Shown here: in pieces, positions 1 through 6,694 of the stretch | Layout: each line of letters starts with the position of its first letter | How positions within the stretch are numbered: position 1 is the stretch's first letter | From: an uncultured Mollicutes bacterium | Lineage (GTDB): Bacteria; Bacillota_I; Bacilli_A; Acholeplasmatales; Anaeroplasmataceae | DNA: 17,448 nucleotides | Direction: 5' to 3' | Assembly (NCBI GenBank): GCA_900547045.1 | Contig: URFB01000005.1 | Coordinates: 1-17,448, forward strand | Made by a program: the position numbers and the translations under genes | Notes under the pieces: model-generated | The model's database searches: none | The model's input: only the letters and a program-made list of their open reading frames with translations | Told to the model about the DNA's origin: nothing

Positions 1-2
1 GT

Positions 3-74
3 GTTAAGGCTATGATAATGTACTTAAAATATTTATACATGGGTATCACCAGGAATTATTATAGATTAATTTAG
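3..74 (+). other. Possible C-terminal end of an upstream gene
   Basis: An open frame enters from the left edge and stops at TAG (72-74). The last 23 or so codons are rich in Tyr, Leu, Ile and Met and could be the tail of a membrane or cytoplasmic protein. It is too short to identify and may be chance in AT-rich DNA. No clear hairpin terminator lies between it and the maf promoter. Confidence 0.25.
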
Positions 75-105
75 CTTCATAAAATGTCATATAAAATCAT
101 ATATA

Positions 106-134
106 TTGAGAAAAAGATTTAATTATGTTAAAAT
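106..134 (+). promoter_or_regulatory. Sigma-A-like promoter for maf-dusB operon
   Basis: TTGAGA (106-111) and TAAAAT (129-134) are separated by 17 bases, close to the consensus for the housekeeping sigma factor. A Shine-Dalgarno AGAAGGG (145-151) follows, 10 bases before the maf ATG at 162. Predicted from sequence only. Confidence 0.5.
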
Positions 135-161
135 TTTTAAGTCAAGAAGGGTCGTAATAAA

Positions 162-734
162 ATGGAACTTATTTTAGCAAGTAAATCACCAAGAAGAAAA
201 GAAATTCTTGAGCGTGAGGGATTTAAATTTAAAATTGAGTCAAAAAATACAGATGAAACGATGGATGCTTCCTTAACTCCATATCAAAATGTTATGAATG
301 TAGCTAGAAGAAAGGGCGAAGCTGTTTATCAGGATTTTCCTAATGATGTTATTCTTTCAACTGATACAATTGTTTGCCTAGATGGGAAAATATATGGAAA
401 GCCTAAGGATAGAGAGGATGCGTATCGTACACTTAAAGCCTTTAGTGGAAGAGTACACGAGGTAGTATCGGGTGTTTCAATTATTTCCTCTAATTTATGT
501 ATGACAATGTATGTCAAGTCTTATGTTGAATTTAAGGCTTTAACAGAGGAAATGATAAATAGCTATTTAGATACTAAGGAGCCTTATGATAAGGCTGGAT
601 CGTATGCAATTCAAGGTGAGGGAAGAAAATTAATTCAAAGCTATAAGGGCTCATTGGATAATATTATTGGTCTTCCGATTGAATATATTAAGGATACTTT
701 AAGGGTGATATTGAATGAAGTGGAAAATAGGTAA
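162..734 (+). CDS. maf: Maf/YhdE-type nucleoside triphosphate pyrophosphatase
   Basis: This 190-aa protein has the full Maf motif set. The N-terminal ASKSPRRKEIL (6-16) is the substrate and phosphate-binding loop. An A-x-x-K lysine lies at 51, STDTIV with the catalytic Asp at about 68, YGKP at 79-81, and FSGRVHEV at about 94-101. The C-terminal DKAGSYAIQG and GSLDNIIGLP blocks are also present. Maf proteins hydrolyse non-canonical or modified NTPs, or dTTP/UTP, to the monophosphate plus PPi in the cytoplasm; the substrate subclass cannot be set by eye. Length is normal for the family. It is the first gene of the operon, preceded by promoter and AGAAGGG. Its 3' end overlaps dusB by 20 bases, suggesting coupled translation. 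Confidence 0.93.
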   Translation: MELILASKSPRRKEILEREGFKFKIESKNTDETMDASLTPYQNVMNVARRKGEAVYQDFPNDVILSTDTIVCLDGKIYGKPKDREDAYRTLKAFSGRVHEVVSGVSIISSNLCMTMYVKSYVEFKALTEEMINSYLDTKEPYDKAGSYAIQGEGRKLIQSYKGSLDNIIGLPIEYIKDTLRVILNEVENR

Positions 735-1683
735 TGTAGAAATTGATAACCAATTAGTTTTAGCACCAATGGCTGGGATTACAAATGAAGCATTTAGAAG
801 CATTTGTAAGGAAATGGGTGCCGGGCTTGTGGTATGTGAAATGATTAGTGATAAGGCATTGTCATTTCATAATGCTAAAACTATTAAAATGACCGGTGTA
901 AATGAAGCTGAGCATCCTCTTTCAATGCAGATTTTTGGTGCGGATGTTGAAAGCCTTGTATACGCAGCTAAGTGGATTTATGAAAATACCGATGCAGATA
1001 TTATTGATATTAATATGGGCTGTCCTGTTAATAAGGTTGCTAAAAGAGCCGGTGCAGGCTCATCGCTTCTTAAGGATCCTAATAAGGTTTATGAAATAAC
1101 GAAAGCCGTAGTTGAGGCAACTCCGCTTCCTGTTACGGTTAAAATAAGAATTGGCTGGGATGACAATAGTATTAATGCGGTAGAAAATGCGAAAATGATT
1201 GAGCGTGCAGGTGCTAAGGCGATTGCTGTTCACGGAAGAACTAGGGCGCAAATGTATAGTGGTCATGCTAACCTTGATGTTATTAGGGATGTTGTTTCGG
1301 CAGTTAGTATTCCGGTTATTGGTAATGGTGATATCATTGATGGACCATCAGCTAAGCATATGTTGGAATATACAGGCTGTAAGGCAATTATGATTGGTCG
1401 TGGGGCCTTAGGTAATCCTTGGATTTTTAAGGAAATTAATGCTTATTTTAATAATGAGGAATTTATAAAGCCAACAAAGGCTGATATTTATAATATGATT
1501 GTCGAGCAATATGAAAGGCTTTTAAAATTAAAGGGTGAAAGATTAGCTTTATTGGAAATGAGAAGCCATGTGGGCTGGTATTTAAAGGGTATGCAGGGTA
1601 GTGCACAAATTAAAAATAAGGCTAATCAGGCTACAAGCTTTGATGATGTAAAAAAAATTCTTAAGGAGTTTTTAATAGACTAA
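715..1683 (+). CDS. dusB: tRNA-dihydrouridine synthase (DusB-like)
   Basis: This 322-aa FMN-dependent TIM-barrel enzyme reduces specific uridines in tRNA to dihydrouridine using NAD(P)H. LAPMAGITNEAFR (16-28) is the FMN-binding start of the barrel. INMGCPVNKVAKRAGAGSSL (99-118) carries the catalytic Cys at 103. AVHGRTRAQMY, IGNGDI and IMIGRGALGNPWIF are the remaining FMN and phosphate-binding blocks. The C-terminal helical region, about 250-322, matches the family's tRNA-binding domain. The start at 715 overlaps the end of maf and has AAGGGTG at 701-707 as ribosome binding site. The stop overlaps the next gene's ATG by one base. The DusB subgroup is inferred from overall resemblance to Gram-positive Dus proteins. 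Confidence 0.93.
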   Translation: MKWKIGNVEIDNQLVLAPMAGITNEAFRSICKEMGAGLVVCEMISDKALSFHNAKTIKMTGVNEAEHPLSMQIFGADVESLVYAAKWIYENTDADIIDINMGCPVNKVAKRAGAGSSLLKDPNKVYEITKAVVEATPLPVTVKIRIGWDDNSINAVENAKMIERAGAKAIAVHGRTRAQMYSGHANLDVIRDVVSAVSIPVIGNGDIIDGPSAKHMLEYTGCKAIMIGRGALGNPWIFKEINAYFNNEEFIKPTKADIYNMIVEQYERLLKLKGERLALLEMRSHVGWYLKGMQGSAQIKNKANQATSFDDVKKILKEFLID

Positions 1684-2435
1684 TGCTTTTTATTATTGCT
1701 AGTATAATTGTAGTATTTATTGCATATCTTTTTTATGATAACTATCATATTGATTTTAAATTATTTGAAGAAGAGGCTTCCTTCAAGCTAACAGTTTGTC
1801 AAATTTCTGATTTACACTCAAGAAGGCTTAATATTAAAAGACTAGTAAAAAAAAATAAAAAAATTAATCCCGATCTTATTTTATATACAGGTGATATGGT
1901 TGATGGGCCTAAGGATAATTTAAAAATATCCCTAGAGCTTATTAAGGCCTTAAGTATTTATCCAAGCTTTTATGTGCTAGGAAACCATGAATTAAGGCTT
2001 AAGGAAATGCTTTATCCTTATTTAGAAGAGCTTAAAGGCTTAAATCTAACTATACTAGGTAAACAAATTTTTGATTATAAGGGTATAAAAATAATGGGTG
2101 AAGAACCCATTATTAAAAATGATATATCTAAAATATCAAAGCTAGATGCCGATATTGTTCTTGCTCATAATCCTGAAGCTATAAAATATTATAAAGGAAA
2201 ATATATCTTTTCAGGTCACGCACATGGTGGTCAGTTTAGGCTGGGAAAATGGGGCCTTTACGCACCTGACCAGGGGCTTTTTCCTAAATATACTAAGGGA
2301 CGCTACTATATAGATAATAAGATTATGTTTGTTAGTGCTGGGCTTGGTGGTAAGGATTTTAGGCTAAGAATCTTTAACCCGCCTCATATTAATGTGGTTA
2401 GATTTTACAAAAATGAAAATAATAAAGATGCTTAG
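1683..2435 (+). CDS. Membrane-anchored calcineurin-like metallophosphoesterase (YkuE/YaeI type)
   Basis: This 250-aa protein starts with one hydrophobic segment (residues 1-18), likely a signal anchor, so the catalytic domain probably faces outside. All metal-binding motifs are present: ISDLHS (D43, H45), YTGDMVD (D71), GNHE (N101, H102), AHNPE (H162) and SGHAHGGQ (H179, H181). This is the layout of the YkuE/YaeI/LpxG-like branch of the calcineurin superfamily, whose members hydrolyse phosphodiesters or pyrophosphates of lipid or nucleotide substrates; the actual substrate here is unknown. The ATG overlaps the dusB stop region (TAATG), so it is translated in the same operon. Its stop codon lies inside the following terminator stem. 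Confidence 0.88.
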   Translation: MLFIIASIIVVFIAYLFYDNYHIDFKLFEEEASFKLTVCQISDLHSRRLNIKRLVKKNKKINPDLILYTGDMVDGPKDNLKISLELIKALSIYPSFYVLGNHELRLKEMLYPYLEELKGLNLTILGKQIFDYKGIKIMGEEPIIKNDISKISKLDADIVLAHNPEAIKYYKGKYIFSGHAHGGQFRLGKWGLYAPDQGLFPKYTKGRYYIDNKIMFVSAGLGGKDFRLRIFNPPHINVVRFYKNENNKDA

Positions 2436-2454
2436 GAAATTCCTAAGCTTTTTT
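2430..2454 (+). terminator. Rho-independent terminator of the maf-dusB-phosphoesterase operon
   Basis: A perfect 8-bp stem GCTTAGGA (2430-2437) / TCCTAAGC (2441-2448) with loop AAT is followed by a T run. The stop codon of the phosphoesterase gene (2433-2435) is part of the stem. Confidence 0.9.
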
Positions 2455-2493
2455 AAATAATATTTAAATCAATATTTTTGTACGTTTGTGTTG

Positions 2494-2522
2494 TTGGGGC
2501 TTTCCTCTTTTCTTGTTAAAAT
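2494..2522 (+). promoter_or_regulatory. Promoter remnant upstream of the decayed gene pair
   Basis: TTGGGG (2494-2499), a 17-base spacer and TAAAAT (2517-2522) with a TGT just before the -10 form a plausible extended -10 promoter. It lies about 30 bases before the ATG of the broken membrane-protein gene. Confidence 0.4.
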
Positions 2523-2552
2523 ATAGTCGCAAATTAGAGGATGAAGTAAAAA

Positions 2553-2774
2553 ATGAATACAGATAAAATTTATGCATAATCAATCGCAAAGGAATATGCG
2601 AAGAAGGTAATTGGTAGCGAAAATGCCATGTTTATTTTAGGAATTATCATTGGCCTTGGTGGTATTTTACTTGTTAGTATTAATTATCCCATTTATAAAA
2701 AGATTCTTGAAGATGGCAAGAAAAAATATGCTTATGATATAATAAGATTAGCTCGTGAAATTTCTGAAGAATAA
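2553..2774 (+). pseudogene. Broken small membrane protein gene (in-frame TAA, apparent internal deletion)
   Basis: From ATG 2553 the frame reads MNTDKIYA, then TAA (2577-2579), then SIAKEYAKKVIGSENAMF and on through a hydrophobic segment FILGIIIGLGGILLVSI to NYPIYKKILEDGKKKYAYDI and the stop at 2772-2774. Ignoring the TAA, this is one continuous 73-codon gene. One base change (TAA from GAA) would restore it. From memory, a family of about 140-150 aa in anaerobic Bacillota has the same start (MNTDKIYAE.IA.EYAPK), two membrane segments and the same end (VNYPIYKKIL...KYAF.I..LAKEIS); members are sometimes annotated as 'dihydropteridine reductase'. If so, about 60-70 internal residues, including the first membrane segment, are missing here too. 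The family recall is not checked. The gene is next to a tetR stub. Confidence 0.65.
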
Positions 2775-2791
2775 GCTGGAGGGGCCTCATT

Positions 2792-2932
2792 ATGGCTCAA
2801 AATGAAAGTAAATATTATAATTCCGCTTGTTTAATGGATGAGGCTTTAATTCAGCATATTAATGAAAAGGATTATGATTATATAACCATTACGGAAATAT
2901 GTAAAAGTCAATTGAAGTGGTTTGTAATATAA
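2792..2932 (+). pseudogene. N-terminal stub of a TetR-family regulator
   Basis: A 46-codon ORF has a strong ribosome binding site (GGAGGGG, 2778-2784) 7 bases before the ATG. Residues 7-38 (KYYNSACLMDEALIQ, then DYDYITITEICK) match the first helices of TetR-type DNA-binding domains, in which the next residues are normally AGVNRSTFYLHY. Here the match breaks after ICK: the frame reads SQLKWFVI and stops, with the recognition helix and the whole ligand domain gone. The terminator follows within 25 bases, so the missing part is deleted rather than shifted into another frame. It probably regulated the adjacent broken membrane-protein gene. A short functional peptide is possible but unlikely. Confidence 0.7.
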
Positions 2933-2956
2933 TCACAAAATGTATTAAAAGAGATT

Positions 2957-2997
2957 AAAAAAGACAAATAATGCAAAGCATTAAATGTCTTTTTTTT
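2957..2997. terminator. Bidirectional terminator between tetR stub and aminopeptidase gene
   Basis: AAAAAAGACA (2957-2966) pairs with TGTCTTTTTT (2986-2995). An inner stem AATGC (2970-2974) / GCATT (2978-2982) extends the hairpin. A T run follows on the + strand and an A run precedes it, so it can end transcription of the convergent aminopeptidase gene as well. Confidence 0.88.
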
Positions 2998-2998
2998 A

Positions 2999-4771
2999 CT
3001 AGATGGCTTTAGTGTAATGACGAAGCCATTTTTTCGTTTCATCATCAAGATATGGGCTTAATAGCTTATAAACATTTTTGTGATAATCATTTAGCCAATG
3101 CCTTTCATCAGCGGTAAGAAGGCTATCATCTACAAGATCAAGATCAATCGGAGCGTAGGTAATGGTTTCAAAGCCATAGAAGGTGCCCCACTCATTTGTT
3201 TCAAGCTCCTTACATAATAATTCATTTTCGGTACGAATACCAAGCTTACCCTCAAGGTAGATACCTGGCTCGTCAGTGGTAATCATACCAGGAAGAAGAA
3301 CGGCGCTATCGTTTCTTTCCTTAACGCTTTGCCAGCGGAAGCCATTAGGAGCCTCATGAACGGAAAGAATGTGACCAACACCATGGCCAGTACCACATTT
3401 ATAATCAATTAGCATTTTCCAAATTGGAGCACGAGCCTTAATATCAAGATTTTGGCCTGTACAGCCTTTTAAAAAGACGGTATCTGCTAGGTCAATTACT
3501 GATTTTAAAACGGTTGTAAAATAAAGCTTTTCCTCCTTAGTTGGATGTCCAAGGCTAATTGTTCTTGTAATATCGGTTGTACCATAAAGATAGTGTCCAC
3601 CACTATCTACTAGAAGCATTCCTTCATTTTTAAGCTTAGCATTATTACCATTAAGAGCGTTATAATGCATCATAGCGGCATTTTCCTTGTAGGCACAAAT
3701 CGTACTAAATGATAAATCAATTAGCTCACGACGCTCTCTACGCTTTTCCTCAAGATAGGCTTCGGCGTCATGCTCGGTAATTTCCTTTTCTAAAACAGTC
3801 TCCTTAACCCATTTCATAAACTTAACAATAGCTACACCATCAAGCTCATGGGCAAATTTAGTATTTTTAATTTCAATCTCATTTTTAATTGCCTTAAGAA
3901 GAAGAGTTGGATTTTCTTTAAAGGTAATGCTGTTGTGAGAAGAAAGTAGGGTATAAAGAAGAGCGTTTACCTTAGTCTTATCAACTAATATTTTCTTTCC
4001 ATTTAAATTCTTAGCATAGCTATAAACATCATTATAATCATGAATTTTAACTCCATAATGGCTTAGAATATGATGGACATTTTCATTAATCTTTTTAGAA
4101 TCAATAAATAAATGGACATCATTGCCAATAATAAAGGTAAAGGCTAAAAAGACAGGTGTGTAGGCAACATCATTACCTCTTAGATTGTATAGCCAAGCCT
4201 GATCCTCAAGTGATGTTAGGCATAAAGAATCAAGCCCATCCTTGTGAAGGCTATCAATGACCTTTTGGATTTTAGCTTCGTAGGTTTCACCGGCAAATAT
4301 TTGCTCAAGCTCATAAAGCATTTCCGAAGGAAGAGAAGGACGATCCTGCCAAATTTCGTTTACAAGATCTAAATCCATTTTGATATTGCCAGCAATATGC
4401 TCCTTATAGCTTAAATAATCAGCGGTGCTAATTACTCTACCATCAAAGGCTAGAGTATCATTTGGTCCAATAATGGAGCTTAAATATTCTAATATTGTTG
4501 GCGTACCAGGAGTACCCATTTTCATAAGGCTAATACCACTATCCTCAAGCTCATGAGCAGCCTGAATGAAATATCTACCATCAGTCCATAGACGAGCCTC
4601 ATTTGTAGTTATAACAAGTGTTCCGGCTGAGCCCGTAAAGCCTGATAGATAGGCTCGGGCCTTAAAAAAGCTACTTACATATTCACTCTGATGATAATCA
4701 GATGTAGGAATAACGAAGGCCTTTATATTATTCTTTTTTAAAAGCTCTTGAAAATCATTAATTAAATTCAT
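2999..4771 (-). CDS. pepP: Xaa-Pro aminopeptidase, three-domain M24B type
   Basis: This 590-aa cytoplasmic metallopeptidase removes an N-terminal residue that precedes proline. The first about 300 residues form two creatinase-like domains (RLWTDGRYF at 60-68; WLYNLRGNDVAYTPVF at 193-208). The C-terminal pita-bread domain has all five metal ligands with normal spacing: D389 (LLVDSGG), D400 (GTTDITRT), H463 (GTGHGVGH), E501 (TTDEPGIY) and E515 (RTENE). The catalytic-region His is in AMMHYN (H369). Length about 590-600 is that of the long aminopeptidase P form (human XPNPEP1-like), longer than the 440-aa E. coli PepP. It is a single-gene unit, divergent from the cvpA-like gene, with AGGATGTG (complement of 4778-4785) as ribosome binding site. 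Confidence 0.95.
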   Translation of the reverse strand: MNLINDFQELLKKNNIKAFVIPTSDYHQSEYVSSFFKARAYLSGFTGSAGTLVITTNEARLWTDGRYFIQAAHELEDSGISLMKMGTPGTPTILEYLSSIIGPNDTLAFDGRVISTADYLSYKEHIAGNIKMDLDLVNEIWQDRPSLPSEMLYELEQIFAGETYEAKIQKVIDSLHKDGLDSLCLTSLEDQAWLYNLRGNDVAYTPVFLAFTFIIGNDVHLFIDSKKINENVHHILSHYGVKIHDYNDVYSYAKNLNGKKILVDKTKVNALLYTLLSSHNSITFKENPTLLLKAIKNEIEIKNTKFAHELDGVAIVKFMKWVKETVLEKEITEHDAEAYLEEKRRERRELIDLSFSTICAYKENAAMMHYNALNGNNAKLKNEGMLLVDSGGHYLYGTTDITRTISLGHPTKEEKLYFTTVLKSVIDLADTVFLKGCTGQNLDIKARAPIWKMLIDYKCGTGHGVGHILSVHEAPNGFRWQSVKERNDSAVLLPGMITTDEPGIYLEGKLGIRTENELLCKELETNEWGTFYGFETITYAPIDLDLVDDSLLTADERHWLNDYHKNVYKLLSPYLDDETKKWLRHYTKAI

Positions 4772-4791
4772 TTAAATCACATCCTGTATCA

Positions 4792-4797
4792 ATTATA
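4792..4797 (-). promoter_or_regulatory. Possible -10 element for the aminopeptidase gene
   Basis: On the - strand a perfect TATAAT lies about 20 bases before the start codon. No good -35 is seen at 16-18 bases; a TTGTAG is 20 bases away. Weak prediction. Confidence 0.3.
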
Positions 4798-4901
4798 ATT
4801 CTTAAATTTAAATATTTCTACAAAAAAGCTTTTATTTATGGTTAAAAAGCTAAAATTATGGTAAAATTCTTAATGTAATAAAAGAGTGGAGGTGTATTGA
4901 T

Positions 4902-5614
4902 ATGCTACTAGCGTATTACGAATATTGTTCTATTATAAGTATTGTGATTATATTAGCAGTTATGGTATTTATTGTAATTGGTTTTAGGAAGGGCTTTTTA
5001 ACTAAGTTTATTAGTATGGCTAATTCATTATGTGGATTTGTGTTTTCGCTATTATTTTGTAGACAATTTTCCAATATATTCACATATAAAATTTGGGGAG
5101 CCTCACTAGCTGATAAATTTAAGGAAAATTTTATGGCAAAAAATCCTGTTCTTCGTTGCGCCGGGGATGGCTTCTGCTGGATGTGCTTAAGGCCTTAGGA
5201 TTACCATCATTTATTACTAAAAATGTAGATATTTCACTTGAGCCTGTAAAGATTTATAGCAGTGTCGCAAATACATGCTCAAAGCTAATTTGTGCAGTTA
5301 TTTCCTTCTTTATTCTTTTCATTGGTATAAGCGTGCTTTGCTTTTTATTAAAGCTTCTTGTAGCAGCCTGCCGCCAATCTAGGTTTATTCGCTTCCTAGA
5401 TGGTCTTCTTGGTGTTGTATTTTATTTAATTTTAACCTATTTAGGTGTATGCCTAGTATTATTTGTACTTACATTCGTTATGCAAGCTAATTCATTTAAT
5501 GGCTTCCAGCAGTGGATTATAAATGACCTCCAGCTTCAAAGTAGTAAATGGCGTATTTCAAAATTTATGTATGAAAATAACATTATTGGTAATTTCTTTA
5601 ATATGTTTTTCTAA
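4902..5614 (+). pseudogene. cvpA: CvpA-family membrane protein, split by a -1 frameshift
   Basis: The first frame (ATG 4902, stop 5198) gives two membrane segments: about 12-35, followed by GFRKGF, and about 42-57. The second frame, open from 5123 to 5614, gives two more (CSKLICAVISFFILFIGISV; then FLDGLLGVVFYLI and following hydrophobics). Joined, they form one protein of about 237 aa with four TM segments, a GF.KG motif after TM1 and a DGLLG motif before TM4, as in CvpA/colicin V production family proteins. The crossover must lie between 5123 and 5195. The overlap contains A-AAA-AAT (5138-5144), a canonical -1 slippery heptamer in the right frame, and a GC-rich patch at 5155-5170. A GGAGGTG ribosome binding site precedes the ATG. 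It could be a sequencing error, a true mutation or recoding. Family CvpA is likely but not certain. Confidence 0.7.
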
Positions 5615-5616
5615 TT

Positions 5617-5640
5617 GAGCTAATTATTTAGCTCTTTTTT
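5617..5640 (+). terminator. Rho-independent terminator after the cvpA-like gene
   Basis: GAGCTAA (5617-5623) pairs with TTAGCTC (5628-5634), loop TTAT, then six T. It begins 3 bases after the stop codon. Confidence 0.85.
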
Positions 5641-5670
5641 ATTTTAAGGCTGGCTAGCTTTTATTCCTTG

Positions 5671-5744
5671 TAAAGATAAAAGTAAGAAAATTGAAGAATA
5701 GATTAATCATTTAGGTATCAACTAGGTTGGTACTTTTATCTTTA
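5671..5744. repeat. 14-bp perfect inverted repeat with 46-base spacer
   Basis: TAAAGATAAAAGTA (5671-5684) is exactly complementary to TACTTTTATCTTTA (5731-5744). Inside the spacer, GTATCAAC (5715-5722) can pair with GTTGGTAC (5726-5733) with one G-U pair, overlapping the outer 3' arm by three bases, so the two structures compete. No T run follows, so it is not a normal terminator. It lies in a gap with no gene, 70 bases before the next promoter. Function unknown. Confidence 0.6.
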
Positions 5745-5812
5745 AATATGCATAATTTTTATTAATTTAAAATTAAGAGCTTTTAATTTGTTAAAATAAT
5801 ATAAAAAAGATT

Positions 5813-5840
5813 TTTACATATTTATTAAAAATGATATAAT
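5813..5840 (+). promoter_or_regulatory. Promoter for the 251-aa protein and probably tkt
   Basis: TTTACA (5813-5818), a 16-base spacer and a perfect TATAAT (5835-5840) with TG one base upstream (extended -10). Confidence 0.65.
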
Positions 5841-5884
5841 TGTAAATGTAAATACTAAAGAAAGGAACATATTAGGTATATTAC

Positions 5885-6640
5885 ATGAAATTAAATGAAC
5901 GTGTTTTCGAGGTTTTAAGCAATGAACCGGTAGAGGTTCAAAATTTAGATGGTCATGAGGTTAAAATCTATATTTTAGATGACTATCCAGAGGTTTTAAA
6001 TGAGTTTGTAAACAAAGGAAAATTTGCTGTATGGTCTTCAGTAGATGGTACAAACTATAAACTTGCAGTCGAAAAGGGCTATTATGATGAGCTAAGAGAA
6101 CTTTATAGTGATAGAGTAAATAATACTTGGCTACAATTTTGGGATGAATGTGAAAAGATTTCTTCAACATTCTCAAAAAAGATTGTTCTTCCTGCAACAG
6201 CTGTAATTATTGTTGTTTTTGTTGTACTTATGGCTTTATCAAACAAAATGCCTGGTAAGCTTGGTACATACTTAACACTTGGTCTTGCAATCGTTTATGT
6301 TTTAACTATTTTAATTTTAAGAAAGCTAACAACAAATAAGATTAATATTGCAAATCAAAATGCTTTAGCAATTATTAAGCAGGAGTTGGGAGAGAAACAT
6401 TTTAATGATTTACTTGAGCGTCAAAGAAACTATATTGATTCATATTATGATGCTTTAAGCGCAAAGGAAGATGCAGAAAATAGTGAAGAGGCTGAATCTG
6501 AAGAGGCTTCAAATGAAAATGGAACTAAAAAAGAAGAAGCTTCTGTAGCTGATGCAAAAGAAGAGTCTGCTTCTGATGAAAAGAGTGAAGTATCAGAGGA
6601 AGTAAAGGATGATTCTAATTGTGAAGCTAAAAACGAATAA
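5885..6640 (+). CDS. Unknown two-TM protein with acidic C-terminal tail
   Basis: A 251-aa protein I do not recognise. Residues 1-95 look like a soluble, mixed alpha/beta domain rich in aromatic and acidic residues (VEVQNLDGHEVKIYILDDY; FAVWSSVDGTNYKLAVEKGYY). Two membrane segments follow at about 99-117 (IVLPATAVIIVVFVVLMAL) and 126-146, with a short loop, so both ends are probably on the same, cytoplasmic, side. A basic and amphipathic helix region spans about 147-195. The last 55 residues are almost all E, D, K, S, A and N and are predicted to be disordered. The start at 5885 is the only in-frame choice (a TAG lies 12 bases upstream), but the best Shine-Dalgarno, AAAGGAA (5861-5867), is 17 bases away, unusually far. 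Transketolase follows after 54 bases with no terminator, so the two may share a transcript. Confidence 0.8.
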   Translation: MKLNERVFEVLSNEPVEVQNLDGHEVKIYILDDYPEVLNEFVNKGKFAVWSSVDGTNYKLAVEKGYYDELRELYSDRVNNTWLQFWDECEKISSTFSKKIVLPATAVIIVVFVVLMALSNKMPGKLGTYLTLGLAIVYVLTILILRKLTTNKINIANQNALAIIKQELGEKHFNDLLERQRNYIDSYYDALSAKEDAENSEEAESEEASNENGTKKEEASVADAKEESASDEKSEVSEEVKDDSNCEAKNE

Positions 6641-6694
6641 AAGATAAAATATAGAGAATTATAAAGTTTGGATTTTAAATTAGGTGGGTTAAAT

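Noticed and set aside
5719..5735. AACTAGGTTGGTAC resembles the T-box antiterminator core (AGGGTGGNACCGCG).
   Set aside because: The CCGCG half is missing, there is no room for a Stem I between the 5640 terminator and this site, no terminator with T run follows, and the downstream gene is not amino-acid related.
6668..6694. Upstream TTG start for transketolase adding nine residues.
   Set aside because: AGGTGGG lies within that extension and is well spaced for ATG 6695; family members start near MATNKID.
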